Source: Pseudomonas cerasi (lineage in GTDB: Bacteria > Pseudomonadota > Gammaproteobacteria > Pseudomonadales > Pseudomonadaceae). Taken from it: a DNA stretch of 64,000 bases. How positions within the stretch are numbered: position 1 is the first letter of the stretch; each line of letters begins with the position of its first letter. Positions 9,757 through 19,787 of the stretch are shown piece by piece. The notes under the pieces are model-generated. The model searched no databases and was not told where the DNA came from. It saw only the letters and a program-made list of their open reading frames with translations. The stretch lies in assembly GCF_900074915.1 (NCBI RefSeq), contig NZ_LT222319.1, forward strand, positions 186,001 to 250,000, in the 5' to 3' direction. A program made the position numbers and the translations under genes.

Positions 9757-12603
9757 ATGACGCGTAATCCTGAAATTCGCCCCGACCTGGATGAGGGCAT
9801 CGACCGCAAGGTTCTCAGCCAGCTGCGTAACCGTTTCCTGTCGCTCAACGACGGGCGATACTCGCGTGCGCTGGAAGGTATGTCGACTCGCCAGCAAAGC
9901 GTTCTGACCCTGCTGCCGCTGTTCTTTCACGTCAATCATCCGCTGTTGCCCGGTTATGTTTCCGGCAGCACGCCTGCTGGCGTTTCGCATTACGAGCCGG
10001 ACACGCTGGCCCTGGCCGAGGCGCAGCGGCTGACACGCTCCTTTTCCTACAAGGCCCGGCACGGCAACCCGCCCCAGCCGATTCATGGCCTGTTTCTGAT
10101 GGGCAGCCTCGGCACACTGGCTCAGGCTGAACAAAGCGATATGGATGTCTGGGTCTGCCACGACAGCGAGCTGGACCCGGAAGCTATCGTCGAACTGCGC
10201 AAGAAATGCCAGGCACTTGAAGCCTGGGCTGCGACGATGGGCGCAGAGGCGCATTTCTTTCTGATCAACCCACAGCGTTTCAAGAGTGGCGAGCGCGATT
10301 CGCAGCTCAGCTCGGACGATTGCGGGACTACTCAGCATTACCTGTTGCTCGACGAGTTTTATCGCACGGCGATCTGGCTCGCCGGGCGCACCCCGATGTG
10401 GTGGCTGGTGCCGGTCTATGAGGAGCAGAATTACGAGGATTACACCCATACCCTGCTGAGCAAGCGCTTCATCCGCGCCAGCGAGGTGCTCGATCTCGGT
10501 CCGATGTCGCACATTCCTCCGGCCGAGTTCATCGGTGCCGGATTGTGGCAGTTGTTCAAAGGCATCGAGTCGCCCTACAAGTCTGTGCTCAAGCTGCTGT
10601 TGATCGAGGTCTATTCCAGCGAGCATCCTCGCGTGCAGTGCCTGAGTCTGCGTTTCAAGCAAGCGGTGTTCGCCAATCAACTGGACCCGGATGAGCTGGA
10701 CCCTTACGTGGTCGTGTACCGACGTATCGAGGAGCACCTGCAGGCACGCAACGAGCCGGAGCGCCTGGAGTTGGTGCGGCGCAGCCTGTACCTGAAGGTC
10801 AACAAGAAGCTCACCGGGTCGACCCGCATGCGCAACGTCGGTTGGCAGCGTCAACTGCTGGAACGCCTGACGACGGAGTGGGGGTGGGACGAGCGACAAC
10901 TGGCGCTGCTCGACAGCCGCAGCCAGTGGAAAGTCCGCCAGGTGGCCGGCGAGCGCCGCGCACTGGTCAACGAGTTGAATTACAGCTACCGCTTTCAGAG
11001 CCGATTCGCCAAAACGCAAAGCACTGCCGATGCGCTCAACGCCCGCGACCTGACCATTCTGGGGCGGCGCCTTTATGCGGCTTTTGAGCGCAAGGCGGGC
11101 AAGGTCGAGTTCATCAACCCGGGCATCGCCCCTGACCTTGCCGAAGATACGCTGACGCTGGTGCATTCCCCCGATAAGCGCGAGCCCGGCAAGCATCAGT
11201 GGGCCTTGTTCAACGGCAATCTGGGCATTCATGAGTGGCCGAATTTCTCACCCATCAAACGCAGCCGTGAATTGCTTGACCTGCTGACCTGGTGCCACCG
11301 CAATACCGTGATCGACAGCACCACCCGCGTGGCATTGCACCCGGGCGCCAGTGACCTGAGCGAGTTCGAGCTGTTCAACCTGATGGGCGCCTTGCAGCAG
11401 AGCATTCAACTGCCACTGCCCGAAGTCAGCGATGAGGCGTTGCTGATGCCCAGTACGCCCAGTGAGATCCTGCTGTTGATCAATGTCGGCGTCGATCCGC
11501 TCAGGCATCACCGCGACCTGAATATTCTGATGACCACCGAGCGCACCGACTCGCTCAGTTATGCGGGTGTCCGGGAAAATCTGGTGCTGACGCTGGACCA
11601 GATCACCCTCAATACCTGGAACGAAACCCTGGTCAGCCGCTACGACGGCCCGCACGCCCTGCTCGACTGCATGAGCGAACTGCTCGGCAGCCTGCCGCAG
11701 AGTGGTAAGCAGCCGCAGATTCACGTGCGCTGCTTCTGCCACAACCGCGCGCCCGCGATTGCCCAGCGTGTTGAAGAACTGATCGGCACGGCGCGTTTGT
11801 TACTGGAGAGGCGGCTCAATCACCGTTACCTGATTCAGGTGCAGCAGCAGTATCACGTGCTGGAGATGAAGCCGGGTCAGATCGGACATGTGGTGGTCAA
11901 CAGCCTGCCGGGTCTGTTCAAGTACCTGGGTGAGGAACTGTCGTCCTACAGCCCGTTGCACTTGGACCCGCAGGCACTCGATGATCACGATCTGTCCCTG
12001 ATCCTGCCGCTGGGTCAGCCGGAGTGCATTCAGGTGTTCTACCGGGTCAACGAGCCGGATGCTGACCTGTATGTACTCGACGAACACAATTCGCTCTGGC
12101 ACCAGCGTCTGCCGTATCACGACGAACAAAGCCTGCTGGTGCCGCTGCAGCGCTTTCTTCACGCGCTGGTTTATCGCCGCGGCGCTTCATTGCCGCTGGA
12201 TGATCCGTCCGCGCCGGTTACGCTGGAAACCCTTTACTATCAGATGCTGCCCTCCGGTGCTGGGCCTGCACGACGTGTCGAACATCGACTGGTGCCGATT
12301 GCAGCGGACAAGGCGTTTTACGACGTGCAGGCAATCATCGAGGAAACCTCGCCAGGGCAACTGAACGCCACCCTGTACTGCGACAACAGCGAGTTTTCAG
12401 AACTGGAATACGGCGATCGACTGTACGCCGCCGTCGCGCAGCAAATCCTCGGCAAACGCCTGGAGCCCCAGCGCTATCGCTGTTACATCACCGACCTGGA
12501 TCTTTCCGGTCTGCTGGACGGCAAGCACGGGCAAAGCATCCTCTTCCTGCGCCACAAGGCCGAACTGGAAAAGCTGCTGAACGAGGCGATGGATCAGGCC
12601 TGA
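9757..12603 (+). CDS. cyaA: Class I adenylate cyclase
   Basis: This 948-residue cytosolic enzyme makes cAMP from ATP. The N-terminal catalytic part shows the nucleotidyltransferase pattern LMGSLGTLAQAEQSDMDVWV, typical of enterobacterial-type (class I) cyclases. A long C-terminal regulatory region follows, and the length is close to other Pseudomonas CyaA proteins. The ATG at 9757 is the first good start. It stands opposite rnk, separated by a palindromic repeat. Output cAMP would act through Vfr/Crp-type regulators elsewhere. Confidence 0.95.
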   Translation: MTRNPEIRPDLDEGIDRKVLSQLRNRFLSLNDGRYSRALEGMSTRQQSVLTLLPLFFHVNHPLLPGYVSGSTPAGVSHYEPDTLALAEAQRLTRSFSYKARHGNPPQPIHGLFLMGSLGTLAQAEQSDMDVWVCHDSELDPEAIVELRKKCQALEAWAATMGAEAHFFLINPQRFKSGERDSQLSSDDCGTTQHYLLLDEFYRTAIWLAGRTPMWWLVPVYEEQNYEDYTHTLLSKRFIRASEVLDLGPMSHIPPAEFIGAGLWQLFKGIESPYKSVLKLLLIEVYSSEHPRVQCLSLRFKQAVFANQLDPDELDPYVVVYRRIEEHLQARNEPERLELVRRSLYLKVNKKLTGSTRMRNVGWQRQLLERLTTEWGWDERQLALLDSRSQWKVRQVAGERRALVNELNYSYRFQSRFAKTQSTADALNARDLTILGRRLYAAFERKAGKVEFINPGIAPDLAEDTLTLVHSPDKREPGKHQWALFNGNLGIHEWPNFSPIKRSRELLDLLTWCHRNTVIDSTTRVALHPGASDLSEFELFNLMGALQQSIQLPLPEVSDEALLMPSTPSEILLLINVGVDPLRHHRDLNILMTTERTDSLSYAGVRENLVLTLDQITLNTWNETLVSRYDGPHALLDCMSELLGSLPQSGKQPQIHVRCFCHNRAPAIAQRVEELIGTARLLLERRLNHRYLIQVQQQYHVLEMKPGQIGHVVVNSLPGLFKYLGEELSSYSPLHLDPQALDDHDLSLILPLGQPECIQVFYRVNEPDADLYVLDEHNSLWHQRLPYHDEQSLLVPLQRFLHALVYRRGASLPLDDPSAPVTLETLYYQMLPSGAGPARRVEHRLVPIAADKAFYDVQAIIEETSPGQLNATLYCDNSEFSELEYGDRLYAAVAQQILGKRLEPQRYRCYITDLDLSGLLDGKHGQSILFLRHKAELEKLLNEAMDQA

Positions 12604-12647
12604 CGTACACTTGTCCTTCCGCGCGCGCCTATCGTTCCGCACGCTCT

Positions 12648-12672
12648 GCGTCCGCATCCTGGATGCGGACGC
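12648..12672. repeat. Perfect palindrome between convergent cyaA and rnk
   Basis: GCGTCCGCATCC and GGATGCGGACGC flank a single T, a 12-bp perfect inverted repeat in a run resembling the short GC-rich intergenic repeats common in P. syringae genomes (from memory). It sits between two convergent genes and could act as a two-way terminator. Confidence 0.6.
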
Positions 12673-12696
12673 GCTCTACGGATGCGGCGCCTTCGA

Positions 12697-13104
12697 TTAC
12701 TCGTACTCGCCCGCCGCTTCCGGCTGATACTCCACTGCCAGCAAGGTCAGTTTCAGGGTCTTGCCGCCCGGTGCAGGCCAGTCGATGTGTTGGCCGATTT
12801 GCAGGCCCAGCAGCGCCGAGCCCATTGGCGCCAGGACCGAGACGGTGCCGTCCGCGCCCGCATCCTGTGGATAAACCAGCTTGAGGTGGTAGTCCTTGCC
12901 GCTGACTTCTTCGCGGCAATGCACACGCGAATTCATGGTCACAACGCCCGCAGGCACTTCATCGTGGCCAACCACCTGGTCGGCGCGGTCCAGTTCGGCC
13001 TGCAACGCCTGGATACCCGGCGTGTCTTCGTCCTGGCTGGCGATAAAGCTCTCAAGACGCTGTACATCGAGTCGGGTGAGGATGATCGAAGGTGCTGTGG
13101 TCAT
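12697..13104 (-). CDS. rnk: Nucleoside diphosphate kinase regulator Rnk
   Basis: The 135-residue protein of the Rnk/GreA-C family has an N-terminal helical part (ILTRLDVQRLESFIAS) and a C-terminal FKBP-like domain with VLAPMGSALLGLQIGQHIDWPAPGG, the GreA/GreB C-terminal pattern. Such proteins bind RNA polymerase and influence Ndk and alginate phenotypes in Pseudomonas. The ATG at 13104 begins TTAPSIILTR; the 40 residues encoded upstream overlap the terminator of the preceding gene and are discarded. Confidence 0.93.
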   Translation of the reverse strand: MTTAPSIILTRLDVQRLESFIASQDEDTPGIQALQAELDRADQVVGHDEVPAGVVTMNSRVHCREEVSGKDYHLKLVYPQDAGADGTVSVLAPMGSALLGLQIGQHIDWPAPGGKTLKLTLLAVEYQPEAAGEYE

Positions 13105-13131
13105 GGTCTGGGCAGACTCCTTTATTCTCCC

Positions 13132-13169
13132 TGATAAAACAAAACCCCACCAATTGGCGGGGTTTGACG
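13132..13169 (-). terminator. Terminator of the cyaY-DUF1289 unit
   Basis: On the minus strand AAACCCCGCC, loop AATT and GGTGGGGTTTT form a strong stem followed by GTTTTAT. It lies about 70 bp past the DUF1289 stop and just ahead of rnk. Confidence 0.85.
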
Positions 13170-13238
13170 AGCCTCCTGATCTGCAGAGGCATGGCCTGAC
13201 ACTAACACAGCGCAATAAATACACAACCCGACGCGGTT

Positions 13239-13475
13239 TCAGCCTGCGGCCTGATCAACCTCGGCGCGGGCTCGACGCTGATCGGCCTCATGGCGAATCT
13301 GGCGGCGGCGGTCGTCATCGGCCGAGCGCCATTCGCGGATGTCTTCGACATGACGGAAGCACCCCAGGCAAACCTTCTGCTCATCGAGCCGACACAGGCT
13401 GATACACGGAGAGGCTACTGCCGGGCTGACGTTGCTGAAAAGCGGCTTGGGCGGTCGAACGGGGGACTGGCTCAC
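13239..13475 (-). CDS. DUF1289 domain protein
   Basis: The protein has 78 residues with the DUF1289 cysteine pattern PCISLCRLDEQKVCLGCFRH, that is C-x3-C-x7-C-x2-C, probably metal-binding, followed by EDIREW and a charged helix. Function is unknown. It starts two bases after the cyaY stop on the same strand, so the two genes are probably co-transcribed and may share a role in iron or redox metabolism (inference). Confidence 0.88.
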   Translation of the reverse strand: MSQSPVRPPKPLFSNVSPAVASPCISLCRLDEQKVCLGCFRHVEDIREWRSADDDRRRQIRHEADQRRARAEVDQAAG

Positions 13476-13477
13476 GA

Positions 13478-13810
13478 TCAGATCTCGTCGAAATCCAGTT
13501 CGACGCCGGCTTGCTCAAGGGTGATGCGCGCAAGCATTTCGCTGAGCAGCTCATCACTGGTGTCGCATGCCCAACGGCTGTTCTCTTCGTCATAATCGAA
13601 ATGGAAACCGCCGGAGCGGGCTGCCAGCCACAGCTGACGAAGCGGCTCCTGACGACTGAAGATCAGTTGCGAGCCGTTTTCGAACTTGACGGTGAGGACG
13701 CCGGCCGAGTTTTCCAGATCGACATCCAGGCCGCTCTCGTCGAAAACATCTTCCAGCACCTGCTGCGTCGCATCGACGAGGTCGTGAAAACGGGCTTCGG
13801 TCAAACTCAT
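13478..13810 (-). CDS. cyaY: Iron donor protein CyaY (bacterial frataxin)
   Basis: This 110-residue frataxin has the acidic first helix (EARFHDLVDATQQVLEDVFDE) and the beta-sheet core (GVLTVKFENGSQLIFSRQEPLRQLWLAARSGGFHF), matching family length. It regulates or supplies iron for cysteine-desulfurase-driven Fe-S assembly. The ATG at 13810 gives the usual N terminus MSLTE; an upstream TTG-type extension is not supported. It is divergent from lptM, the normal Pseudomonas arrangement. Confidence 0.93.
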   Translation of the reverse strand: MSLTEARFHDLVDATQQVLEDVFDESGLDVDLENSAGVLTVKFENGSQLIFSRQEPLRQLWLAARSGGFHFDYDEENSRWACDTSDELLSEMLARITLEQAGVELDFDEI

Positions 13811-14047
13811 TGCGGGAACCTCGATAAGTGTCTGCAAATAGCGCAGAGGGGCAAGATACGGACGCAGGCAGGCAAATGCAAAGCTTACTCATCATTGGCA
13901 ACACACGATCGTATTAATCCGATCAACCACCGCTCTGCTGCGGCTTTCACGCCAAAGGCCCGCCAGACGGGACGCCGCTCGCATAGGCAAGGTGCCGGGG
14001 GGTCGGTATACTCGGGCGCAATTAATGCTTTTACAAAGGATTTCGCC

Positions 14048-14194
14048 ATGAAGCGCCTGATCTCTTCGCTTGCTGCGCTTGTCGCGGTCGCTTGTCTTGT
14101 TACAGCCTGTGGCCAGAAAGGCCCGCTGTATCTGCCGGATGACACCAAGACCCCGGACGAACAAGCCAAATCGCAATCGCACAAGCACCTTTAA
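14048..14194 (+). CDS. lptM: LPS translocon maturation lipoprotein LptM (YifL)
   Basis: The 48-residue lipoprotein has signal sequence MKRLISSLAALVAVACLVTAC with the lipobox VTAC and the conserved post-cysteine motif GQKGPLYLPDD. LptM helps oxidative maturation of the LptD-LptE outer-membrane complex. The ATG at 14048 follows AAAGGA. It lies ten bases ahead of lysA and probably starts the lysA-dapF operon, as in other gammaproteobacteria. Confidence 0.93.
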   Translation: MKRLISSLAALVAVACLVTACGQKGPLYLPDDTKTPDEQAKSQSHKHL

Positions 14195-14203
14195 GGGACT
14201 CCA

Positions 14204-15451
14204 ATGGACGCCTTCAACTACCGCGACGGTGAGCTGTTCGCGGAAGGGGTAGCATTGTCTGCCATTGCCGAGCGCTTCGGCACGCCGACCTATGTCTACT
14301 CGCGCGCTCACATCGAAGCGCAATACCGTGCCTACGCCGACGCGCTGAGCGGCATGCCGCACATGGTCTGCTTCGCCGTCAAAGCCAACTCCAACCTGGG
14401 CGTGCTCAATGTCCTGGCGCGCCTCGGCGCCGGTTTCGACATCGTCTCGCGTGGCGAGCTGGAGCGTGTGCTGGCGGCAGGTGGCAAAGCCGAAAAGATC
14501 GTCTTTTCCGGTGTCGGCAAGACCCGCGAAGACATGCGTCGCGCCCTTGAAGTCGGCGTGCATTGCTTCAACGTCGAATCCACCGACGAGCTGGAGCGCC
14601 TGCAGGAAGTGGCCGCTGAACTCAACGTTCGTGCGCCGATATCGCTGCGGGTCAATCCGGACGTGGATGCAGGCACTCACCCCTACATCTCCACGGGCCT
14701 CAAGGAAAACAAGTTCGGCATCGCCATTGCAGCGGCTGAAGACGTGTACATTCGCGCTTCGCAACTGCCGAACCTCGAAGTGATCGGTGTCGACTGCCAT
14801 ATCGGCTCGCAACTGACCACGCTCGAACCGTTCATCGATGCACTGGATCGTCTGCTGGACCTGGTTGATCGTCTGGGCGACTGCGGCATCCATCTGCACC
14901 ACATCGATCTGGGTGGCGGCCTTGGCGTGCGTTATCGCGACGAAGAACCTCCGCTGGCGGCCGACTACATCAAGGCCGTGCGTGAGCGACTGGCCGGTCG
15001 CGACCTGGGGCTGCTGTTCGAGCCGGGCCGCTTCATCGTCGCCAACGCGGGCGCGCTGCTGACCCGTGTCGAATACCTCAAGCACACCGAGCACAAGGAT
15101 TTTGCCATCGTCGATGCGGCGATGAACGATCTGATCCGGCCTGCCCTGTATCAGGCCTGGATGGATGTCACGGCGGTGCGTCCGCGTGACAGCGAACCTC
15201 GTGCGTACGACATCGTCGGGCCGATCTGCGAGACCGGCGATTTCCTCGCCAAGGGTCGCGAGCTGGCGCTGGCCGAGGGCGATCTGCTGGCCGTTCATTC
15301 AGCCGGCGCCTATGGCTTCGTCATGAGCTCGAACTACAACACCCGTGGCCGTGCCGCTGAGGTGCTGGTCGACGGTTCCCAGGCTTTTGAAGTGCGTCGT
15401 CGCGAAACCGTGGCCGAGCTGTTCGCTGGCGAAAGCCTGCTGCCGGAGTAA
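14204..15451 (+). CDS. lysA: Diaminopimelate decarboxylase
   Basis: This 415-residue PLP enzyme catalyses the last step of lysine synthesis (meso-DAP to lysine). It has the PLP lysine in CFAVKANSN, the HIGSQ segment, the GGGLG phosphate-binding loop ([11 protein letters not shown]), the EPGR motif and the catalytic CETGDF cysteine region. It sits between lptM and dapF with gaps of 9 and 5 bp, consistent with one transcript. Confidence 0.97.
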   Translation: MDAFNYRDGELFAEGVALSAIAERFGTPTYVYSRAHIEAQYRAYADALSGMPHMVCFAVKANSNLGVLNVLARLGAGFDIVSRGELERVLAAGGKAEKIVFSGVGKTREDMRRALEVGVHCFNVESTDELERLQEVAAELNVRAPISLRVNPDVDAGTHPYISTGLKENKFGIAIAAAEDVYIRASQLPNLEVIGVDCHIGSQLTTLEPFIDALDRLLDLVDRLGDCGIHLHHIDLGGGLGVRYRDEEPPLAADYIKAVRERLAGRDLGLLFEPGRFIVANAGALLTRVEYLKHTEHKDFAIVDAAMNDLIRPALYQAWMDVTAVRPRDSEPRAYDIVGPICETGDFLAKGRELALAEGDLLAVHSAGAYGFVMSSNYNTRGRAAEVLVDGSQAFEVRRRETVAELFAGESLLPE

Positions 15452-15456
15452 TCCCC

Positions 15457-16287
15457 ATGCTGCTGCGTTTTACCAAGATGCACGGGCTGGGTAACGACTT
15501 CATGGTCCTTGACCTTGTGAGTCAGCACGCGCATATCTTGCCCAAGCACGCCAAACAATGGGGCGACCGCCACACCGGTATCGGTTTCGATCAGCTTTTG
15601 CTGGTCGAGGCGCCGAACAACCCGGATGTGGACTTTCGCTATCGAATCTTCAATTCCGACGGCTCCGAAGTCGAACAATGCGGCAACGGCGCGCGCTGCT
15701 TTGCCCGTTTCGTACTCGACAAGCGTCTGACGGCCAAGAAGCAGATCCGCGTCGAGACCAAGAGCGGCATCATCGAACTGGATATCCGCAGCGACGGGCA
15801 GATCAGCGTCGACATGGGACCGCCAAGGTTTGTCCCCGAAGAGATACCTTTCGAAGCAGCGGAGCAGGCCACCTGTTACACCGTTGACGTCGACGGACAG
15901 AGTATCGAAATGGCGGCTGTGTCCATGGGCAATCCGCATGCCGTGCTGCGGGTCGATGACATCAATAACGCACCGGTGCATGAGCTGGGGCCGAAGATCG
16001 AGCATCACCCGCGCTTTCCGGCCCGGGTCAACGTCGGCTTTCTCCACGTTGTGGACCGTCAGCGGGCGCAGTTGCGTGTCTGGGAACGCGGCGCCGGGGA
16101 AACCCAGGCGTGTGGAACCGGTGCCTGTGCGGCGGCTGTCGCTGCCATCAGTCAGGGCTGGATGGATTCGCCACTGCTGATCGACCTGCCCGGAGGGCGC
16201 CTGTCCATCGAATGGGCTGGGCCGGGACATTCTGTCATGATGACCGGCCCCGCAGTCAGGGTTTATGAAGGCCAAGTTCGTCTTTGA
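15457..16287 (+). CDS. dapF: Diaminopimelate epimerase
   Basis: The 276-residue cofactor-free epimerase interconverts LL- and meso-diaminopimelate. The two catalytic cysteines are present in EQCGNGARC and [10 protein letters not shown], and the N terminus [11 protein letters not shown] is diagnostic. It precedes DUF484 and xerC in the classic dapF-DUF484-xerC order. It provides substrate for lysA and for peptidoglycan. Confidence 0.97.
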   Translation: MLLRFTKMHGLGNDFMVLDLVSQHAHILPKHAKQWGDRHTGIGFDQLLLVEAPNNPDVDFRYRIFNSDGSEVEQCGNGARCFARFVLDKRLTAKKQIRVETKSGIIELDIRSDGQISVDMGPPRFVPEEIPFEAAEQATCYTVDVDGQSIEMAAVSMGNPHAVLRVDDINNAPVHELGPKIEHHPRFPARVNVGFLHVVDRQRAQLRVWERGAGETQACGTGACAAAVAAISQGWMDSPLLIDLPGGRLSIEWAGPGHSVMMTGPAVRVYEGQVRL

Positions 16288-16300
16288 GTGAGTAAGTACC

Positions 16301-17035
16301 ATGACCGATCAACCTCCCGCTTCAACAGGCACCCCCTGCGAATCGCCTGTCGATAGCGCAGCGCCAGACCTTGAAGCAGAGGCGGTCATCGCCTTCCTGC
16401 TCGAGCACCCGGACTTCTTCGCCGAGCACGACGAGCTGCTGGTGTCGATGCGCATCCCGCACCAGCGTGGCGACACCGTTTCGCTGGTCGAACGTCAGCT
16501 CAAGCTGCTGCGCGAGCGCAATATCGAAATGCGCCATCGCCTGTCGCAATTGATGGACGTCGCACGGGACAACGACCGCCTGTTCGAGAAGACCCGACGC
16601 CTGAACCTCGCGCTGATGGATGCGACCAGCCTGGACGAGCTGGTCATCGCCGTCGAAGACAGCCTGCGTCAGGACTTTCAGGTGCCCTTCGTCAGCCTGA
16701 TCCTGTTCAGCGACAGCCCGATGCCCGTGGGGCGCTGGGTCAGCGGTGCCGAAGCACAGAAAGCCATCGGCGGCCTGATTGGCGAGAAGATCATCTGCGG
16801 CGCCCTGCGTGAGCATGAACTGGCGTTTCTGTTTGGTGCAGAACAGGGCAAGGAAGTCGGTTCGACCGCCATCGCCAGCCTCAATCATCTGGGCCTGCAT
16901 GGCGTGCTGGCCATCGGCAGCCGCGATCCGCAGCATTACAAAAGCTCGGTCGGCACCCTGTTTCTCAGCTATATCGCCGACGTGCTGAGCCGCCTGCTGC
17001 CGCGCTTCGCCCACTCATTACGCTCGGTTCGCTAG
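16301..17035 (+). CDS. DUF484 family protein
   Basis: The 244-residue protein begins with a helical region ([37 protein letters not shown]) and continues in a GAF-like domain ([16 protein letters not shown] onward). This is the DUF484/YigA family found between dapF and xerC. Its role is unknown; conserved linkage suggests a link to recombination or cell division. Its stop is two bases before the xerC start. Confidence 0.9.
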   Translation: MTDQPPASTGTPCESPVDSAAPDLEAEAVIAFLLEHPDFFAEHDELLVSMRIPHQRGDTVSLVERQLKLLRERNIEMRHRLSQLMDVARDNDRLFEKTRRLNLALMDATSLDELVIAVEDSLRQDFQVPFVSLILFSDSPMPVGRWVSGAEAQKAIGGLIGEKIICGALREHELAFLFGAEQGKEVGSTAIASLNHLGLHGVLAIGSRDPQHYKSSVGTLFLSYIADVLSRLLPRFAHSLRSVR

Positions 17036-17037
17036 CC

Positions 17038-17937
17038 ATGGAACAGCATCTGGACGCCTACTGCATGCACCTGCGCAGTGAGCGCCAGGTGTCGCCTCAC
17101 ACGCTGGAAGCCTACCGGCGCGATCTGGGCAAGGTTCTGGCGTATTGCCAGAAGGCCCGGTTGTCGAGCTGGAGTGACCTCGATATCCAGCACCTGCGCA
17201 GCTTCACTGCCCGCCAGCACCAGCAGGGCCAGTCCTCGCGCAGCCTGGCGCGGATGCTGTCGGCGGTGCGCGGCTTCTATAAGTACCTCAATCGCGAAGG
17301 CATCTGCCAGCACGACCCGGCAAACGGCCTGTCACCGCCCAAGGGCGAGCGGCGTCTGCCCAAGACCCTGGACACCGACCGCACCGCACAATTGCTGGAC
17401 GGCGGCGTTGAAGATGATTTTCTGGCGCACCGCGATCAGGCCATTCTGGAGCTGCTTTACTCATCAGGGTTGCGATTGTCCGAACTGACCGGCTTGAACC
17501 TCGATCAACTGGACCTGCGCGACGGTCTGGTGCAGGTGCTGGGGAAGGGCAGCAAGACCCGCGTATTGCCTGTGGGCAGCAAGGCGCGTCAGGCACTGGA
17601 AGTCTGGTTGCCGTTACGCGCCCTGACCCATCCGCAGGACGATGCGGTATTTGTCAGCCTGCAAGGCAGGCGCCTGGGCCCGCGCGCGATTCAGGTGCGA
17701 CTCAAGGCGGCCGGTGAGCGAGAGCTGGGGCAGAATCTGCACCCGCACATGCTGCGTCACTCCTTCGCCAGCCATCTGCTCGAATCGTCACAGGACTTGC
17801 GCGCCGTGCAGGAATTGCTGGGTCATGCGGATATCAAGACCACGCAGATATACACGCACCTGGATTTCCAGCATTTGGCTACTGTTTATGACAGCGCCCA
17901 TCCCCGAGCCAAACGTAAAGGAGCTGCAGATGATTAA
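17038..17937 (+). CDS. xerC: Site-specific tyrosine recombinase XerC
   Basis: This 299-residue recombinase works with XerD at dif to resolve chromosome dimers. The SAM-like N-terminal domain is followed by the catalytic domain with Arg in [12 protein letters not shown], HxxR in [15 protein letters not shown], His in [11 protein letters not shown] and the nucleophile Tyr in IYTHLD. It is cotranscribed with dapF and the overlapping HAD gene. Confidence 0.96.
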   Translation: MEQHLDAYCMHLRSERQVSPHTLEAYRRDLGKVLAYCQKARLSSWSDLDIQHLRSFTARQHQQGQSSRSLARMLSAVRGFYKYLNREGICQHDPANGLSPPKGERRLPKTLDTDRTAQLLDGGVEDDFLAHRDQAILELLYSSGLRLSELTGLNLDQLDLRDGLVQVLGKGSKTRVLPVGSKARQALEVWLPLRALTHPQDDAVFVSLQGRRLGPRAIQVRLKAAGERELGQNLHPHMLRHSFASHLLESSQDLRAVQELLGHADIKTTQIYTHLDFQHLATVYDSAHPRAKRKGAADD

Positions 17938-18622
17938 GCTGGTGACGTTTGATCTTGACGACACGCTCTGGGACACCGCTCCTGCCATTGCCGGTGCCGA
18001 GGTCACATTGCGTGACTGGCTGGGCGAACACGCGCCCAGGCTGGGGGCGGTTCCTGTCGAGCACCTGTGGGAAATCCGCTCGCGTCTCGTGGCTGAAGAC
18101 CCGTCCTTCAAGCACCGCATCAGCGCCTTGCGCCGCCGCGTGCTGTTCCATGCACTCGAAGATGCCGGTTACGACCCTGACGCGGCACAGGACCTGGCCG
18201 ACCGGGGCTTTGAGGTCTTCCTGCATGGCCGCCATCAGGTGCAGATTTTCCCTGAGGTGCAACCGATGTTGGAAATTCTTGCCAAGACCTTCACGCTGGG
18301 CGTGATTACCAATGGCAATGCCGATGTGCGTCGTTTAGGACTGGCAGACTACTTTGCCTTCGCGCTGTGCGCCGAGGACCTGGGCATCGGCAAGCCTGAC
18401 CCGGCGCCGTTCGTGGAGGCGCTACGCCGCGCAAGGGTCGATGCCGGCTCGGCGGTGCATGTCGGCGACCACCCCAGGGACGATATCGCAGGCGCCCAGC
18501 AGGCTGGCATGCGCGCCATCTGGTACAACCCGCAGGGCAAGGCCTGGGATGCGGATCGACTGCCGGATGCCGAGATCCACAACCTGTCGCAACTGCCCGA
18601 GGTGCTGGCGCGCTGGGCCTGA
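17930..18622 (+). CDS. HAD-family hydrolase, YigB-like (FMN phosphatase type)
   Basis: This is a 230-residue HAD phosphatase. Motif I is [10 protein letters not shown], motif II is GVITNGNAD, motif III lysine is in IGKPDP, and motif IV is [13 protein letters not shown], with a C1 helical cap between I and II. The position after xerC matches E. coli yigB, a phosphatase acting on FMN and other phosphates; the substrate here is inferred. The ATG at 17930 overlaps the xerC end by eight bases. Confidence 0.88.
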   Translation: MIKLVTFDLDDTLWDTAPAIAGAEVTLRDWLGEHAPRLGAVPVEHLWEIRSRLVAEDPSFKHRISALRRRVLFHALEDAGYDPDAAQDLADRGFEVFLHGRHQVQIFPEVQPMLEILAKTFTLGVITNGNADVRRLGLADYFAFALCAEDLGIGKPDPAPFVEALRRARVDAGSAVHVGDHPRDDIAGAQQAGMRAIWYNPQGKAWDADRLPDAEIHNLSQLPEVLARWA

Positions 18623-18645
18623 AAGCGCACTGACAGGCGCGCATA

Positions 18646-18675
18646 GAAAAGCCCGCAGCGACGGCGGGCTTTCCT
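18646..18675. terminator. Terminator between the xerC-HAD operon and sutA
   Basis: GAAAAGCCCGC and GCGGGCTTTCC make a strong hairpin between convergent genes, with A and T runs suited to stopping transcription from both sides. Confidence 0.8.
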
Positions 18676-18692
18676 CATACAGCCATGCAGCC

Positions 18693-19022
18693 TCAGATAG
18701 GGCGGCTACCGTATTTGTTGTCAGGCTTCTTGGGCGGATCGGCGACCACGTTGGCCTCCACTTCCTGCACCTTGCCGCCACGCGCCAGGAATTCTTCCAT
18801 GGCACGTGCCAGCGCATCACGTTCCTTGTTCTTGGCTTCTACGCTGGGCAGTTCATCGACCGAGACAGCAGCCTTGGCCTTGCCTTTTGCGGGTGCCGCC
18901 GGAACGTCGGAATCGTCTGGTTCGGCTGCTTCGTCTTCCGGGGAGGCAGCTGCGAGACCATCGTCTTCTTCGCCGTCCAGATCGTCTTCCAGATCATCCT
19001 TAATATCGTCGTCGTCGCTCAT
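18693..19022 (-). CDS. sutA: RNA-polymerase-binding regulator SutA
   Basis: The 109-residue protein has a disordered, very acidic N terminus (DDDDIKDDLEDDLDGEEDDG) and the conserved C terminus GKVQEVEANVVADPPKKPD, then NKYGSRPI. These are hallmarks of SutA, which binds RNA polymerase and supports transcription in slow-growing Pseudomonas cells. I used the ATG at 19022; an ATG four codons upstream is possible. Confidence 0.92.
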   Translation of the reverse strand: MSDDDDIKDDLEDDLDGEEDDGLAAASPEDEAAEPDDSDVPAAPAKGKAKAAVSVDELPSVEAKNKERDALARAMEEFLARGGKVQEVEANVVADPPKKPDNKYGSRPI

Positions 19023-19126
19023 GTTGTACCTCATGACTTGCGAAAGCTGATTAGTTATAGCCCAACCGCCCGGAAATGCTAAGGCGATCGGAAAAATTCA
19101 ACAACCGCTGATCTCAGCGGTGATGT

Positions 19127-19546
19127 CTACTCACCCTGAAGGGTGGCCAGGACGTTACGAGATCCACCAGCGTCTCGATGTTCGCCCAGGTAAATACCTT
19201 GCCAGGTGCCCAGCGCCAGTCGCCCAGCCGTAACCGGCAACAGCAACTGGCAGCCCAGCAGACTGGCCTTGAAATGCGCTGGCAAGTCATCAGGGCCTTC
19301 GTCGTCATGTTCGTAGCCGTCCACGCCCTGGGGCACCAGACGGTTGAAAAAACGCTCAAAGTCGCGACGTACCGCCGGATCGGCATTTTCGTTGACGGTC
19401 AACGAAGCCGAGGTATGTTGCAGCCATACATGCAGTAGCCCGACACGACAATCGCGTAATGCGGGCAAACCCGCGACTCTCTCGTCAGTCACCAGATGGA
19501 ACCCGCGGGGCCTGGCCCGCAAGGCAATCCTGGATTGATGCCACAT
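19127..19546 (-). CDS. YjbQ family protein (UPF0047)
   Basis: The 139-residue member of the YjbQ/UPF0047 family has [21 protein letters not shown], the active-site HTSASL motif, plus [21 protein letters not shown] and the C-terminal [13 protein letters not shown]. Family members show weak thiamine-phosphate synthase activity in vitro; the true role is unsettled. The start at 19546 gives the common N terminus MWHQSR. Confidence 0.9.
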   Translation of the reverse strand: MWHQSRIALRARPRGFHLVTDERVAGLPALRDCRVGLLHVWLQHTSASLTVNENADPAVRRDFERFFNRLVPQGVDGYEHDDEGPDDLPAHFKASLLGCQLLLPVTAGRLALGTWQGIYLGEHRDAGGSRNVLATLQGE

Positions 19547-19745
19547 ACCGTTCTCCGCACCTTCGGCGCGCATTCTAACTCGACTGAGAAAAAAGCAAAG
19601 CGCGCAATAAACCGGCTTCCCTGCAAGTTGACGAAGACTGTCGCAACCTCGTTACCTGCGCTGCGTCACGGTGCCGAAATCATTGACACGGGCAAGATCA
19701 ATGACAGCAAAAAGCGGCGGTATATCCACAAACGTCAGACAAAAA

Positions 19746-19774
19746 AATGCCCGGAGACCGGGCATTCTTTTTTG
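19746..19774. terminator. Bidirectional terminator downstream of amtB
   Basis: AATGCCCGG, loop AGA and CCGGGCATT are flanked by A7 and T6 runs. It would end amtB on the minus strand. Confidence 0.9.
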
Positions 19775-19787
19775 CGTAGGCCGAAGC

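Noticed and set aside
9616..11232. 538-codon minus-strand frame over cyaA
   Set aside because: Shadow of cyaA codon bias; no ribosome site and no domain.
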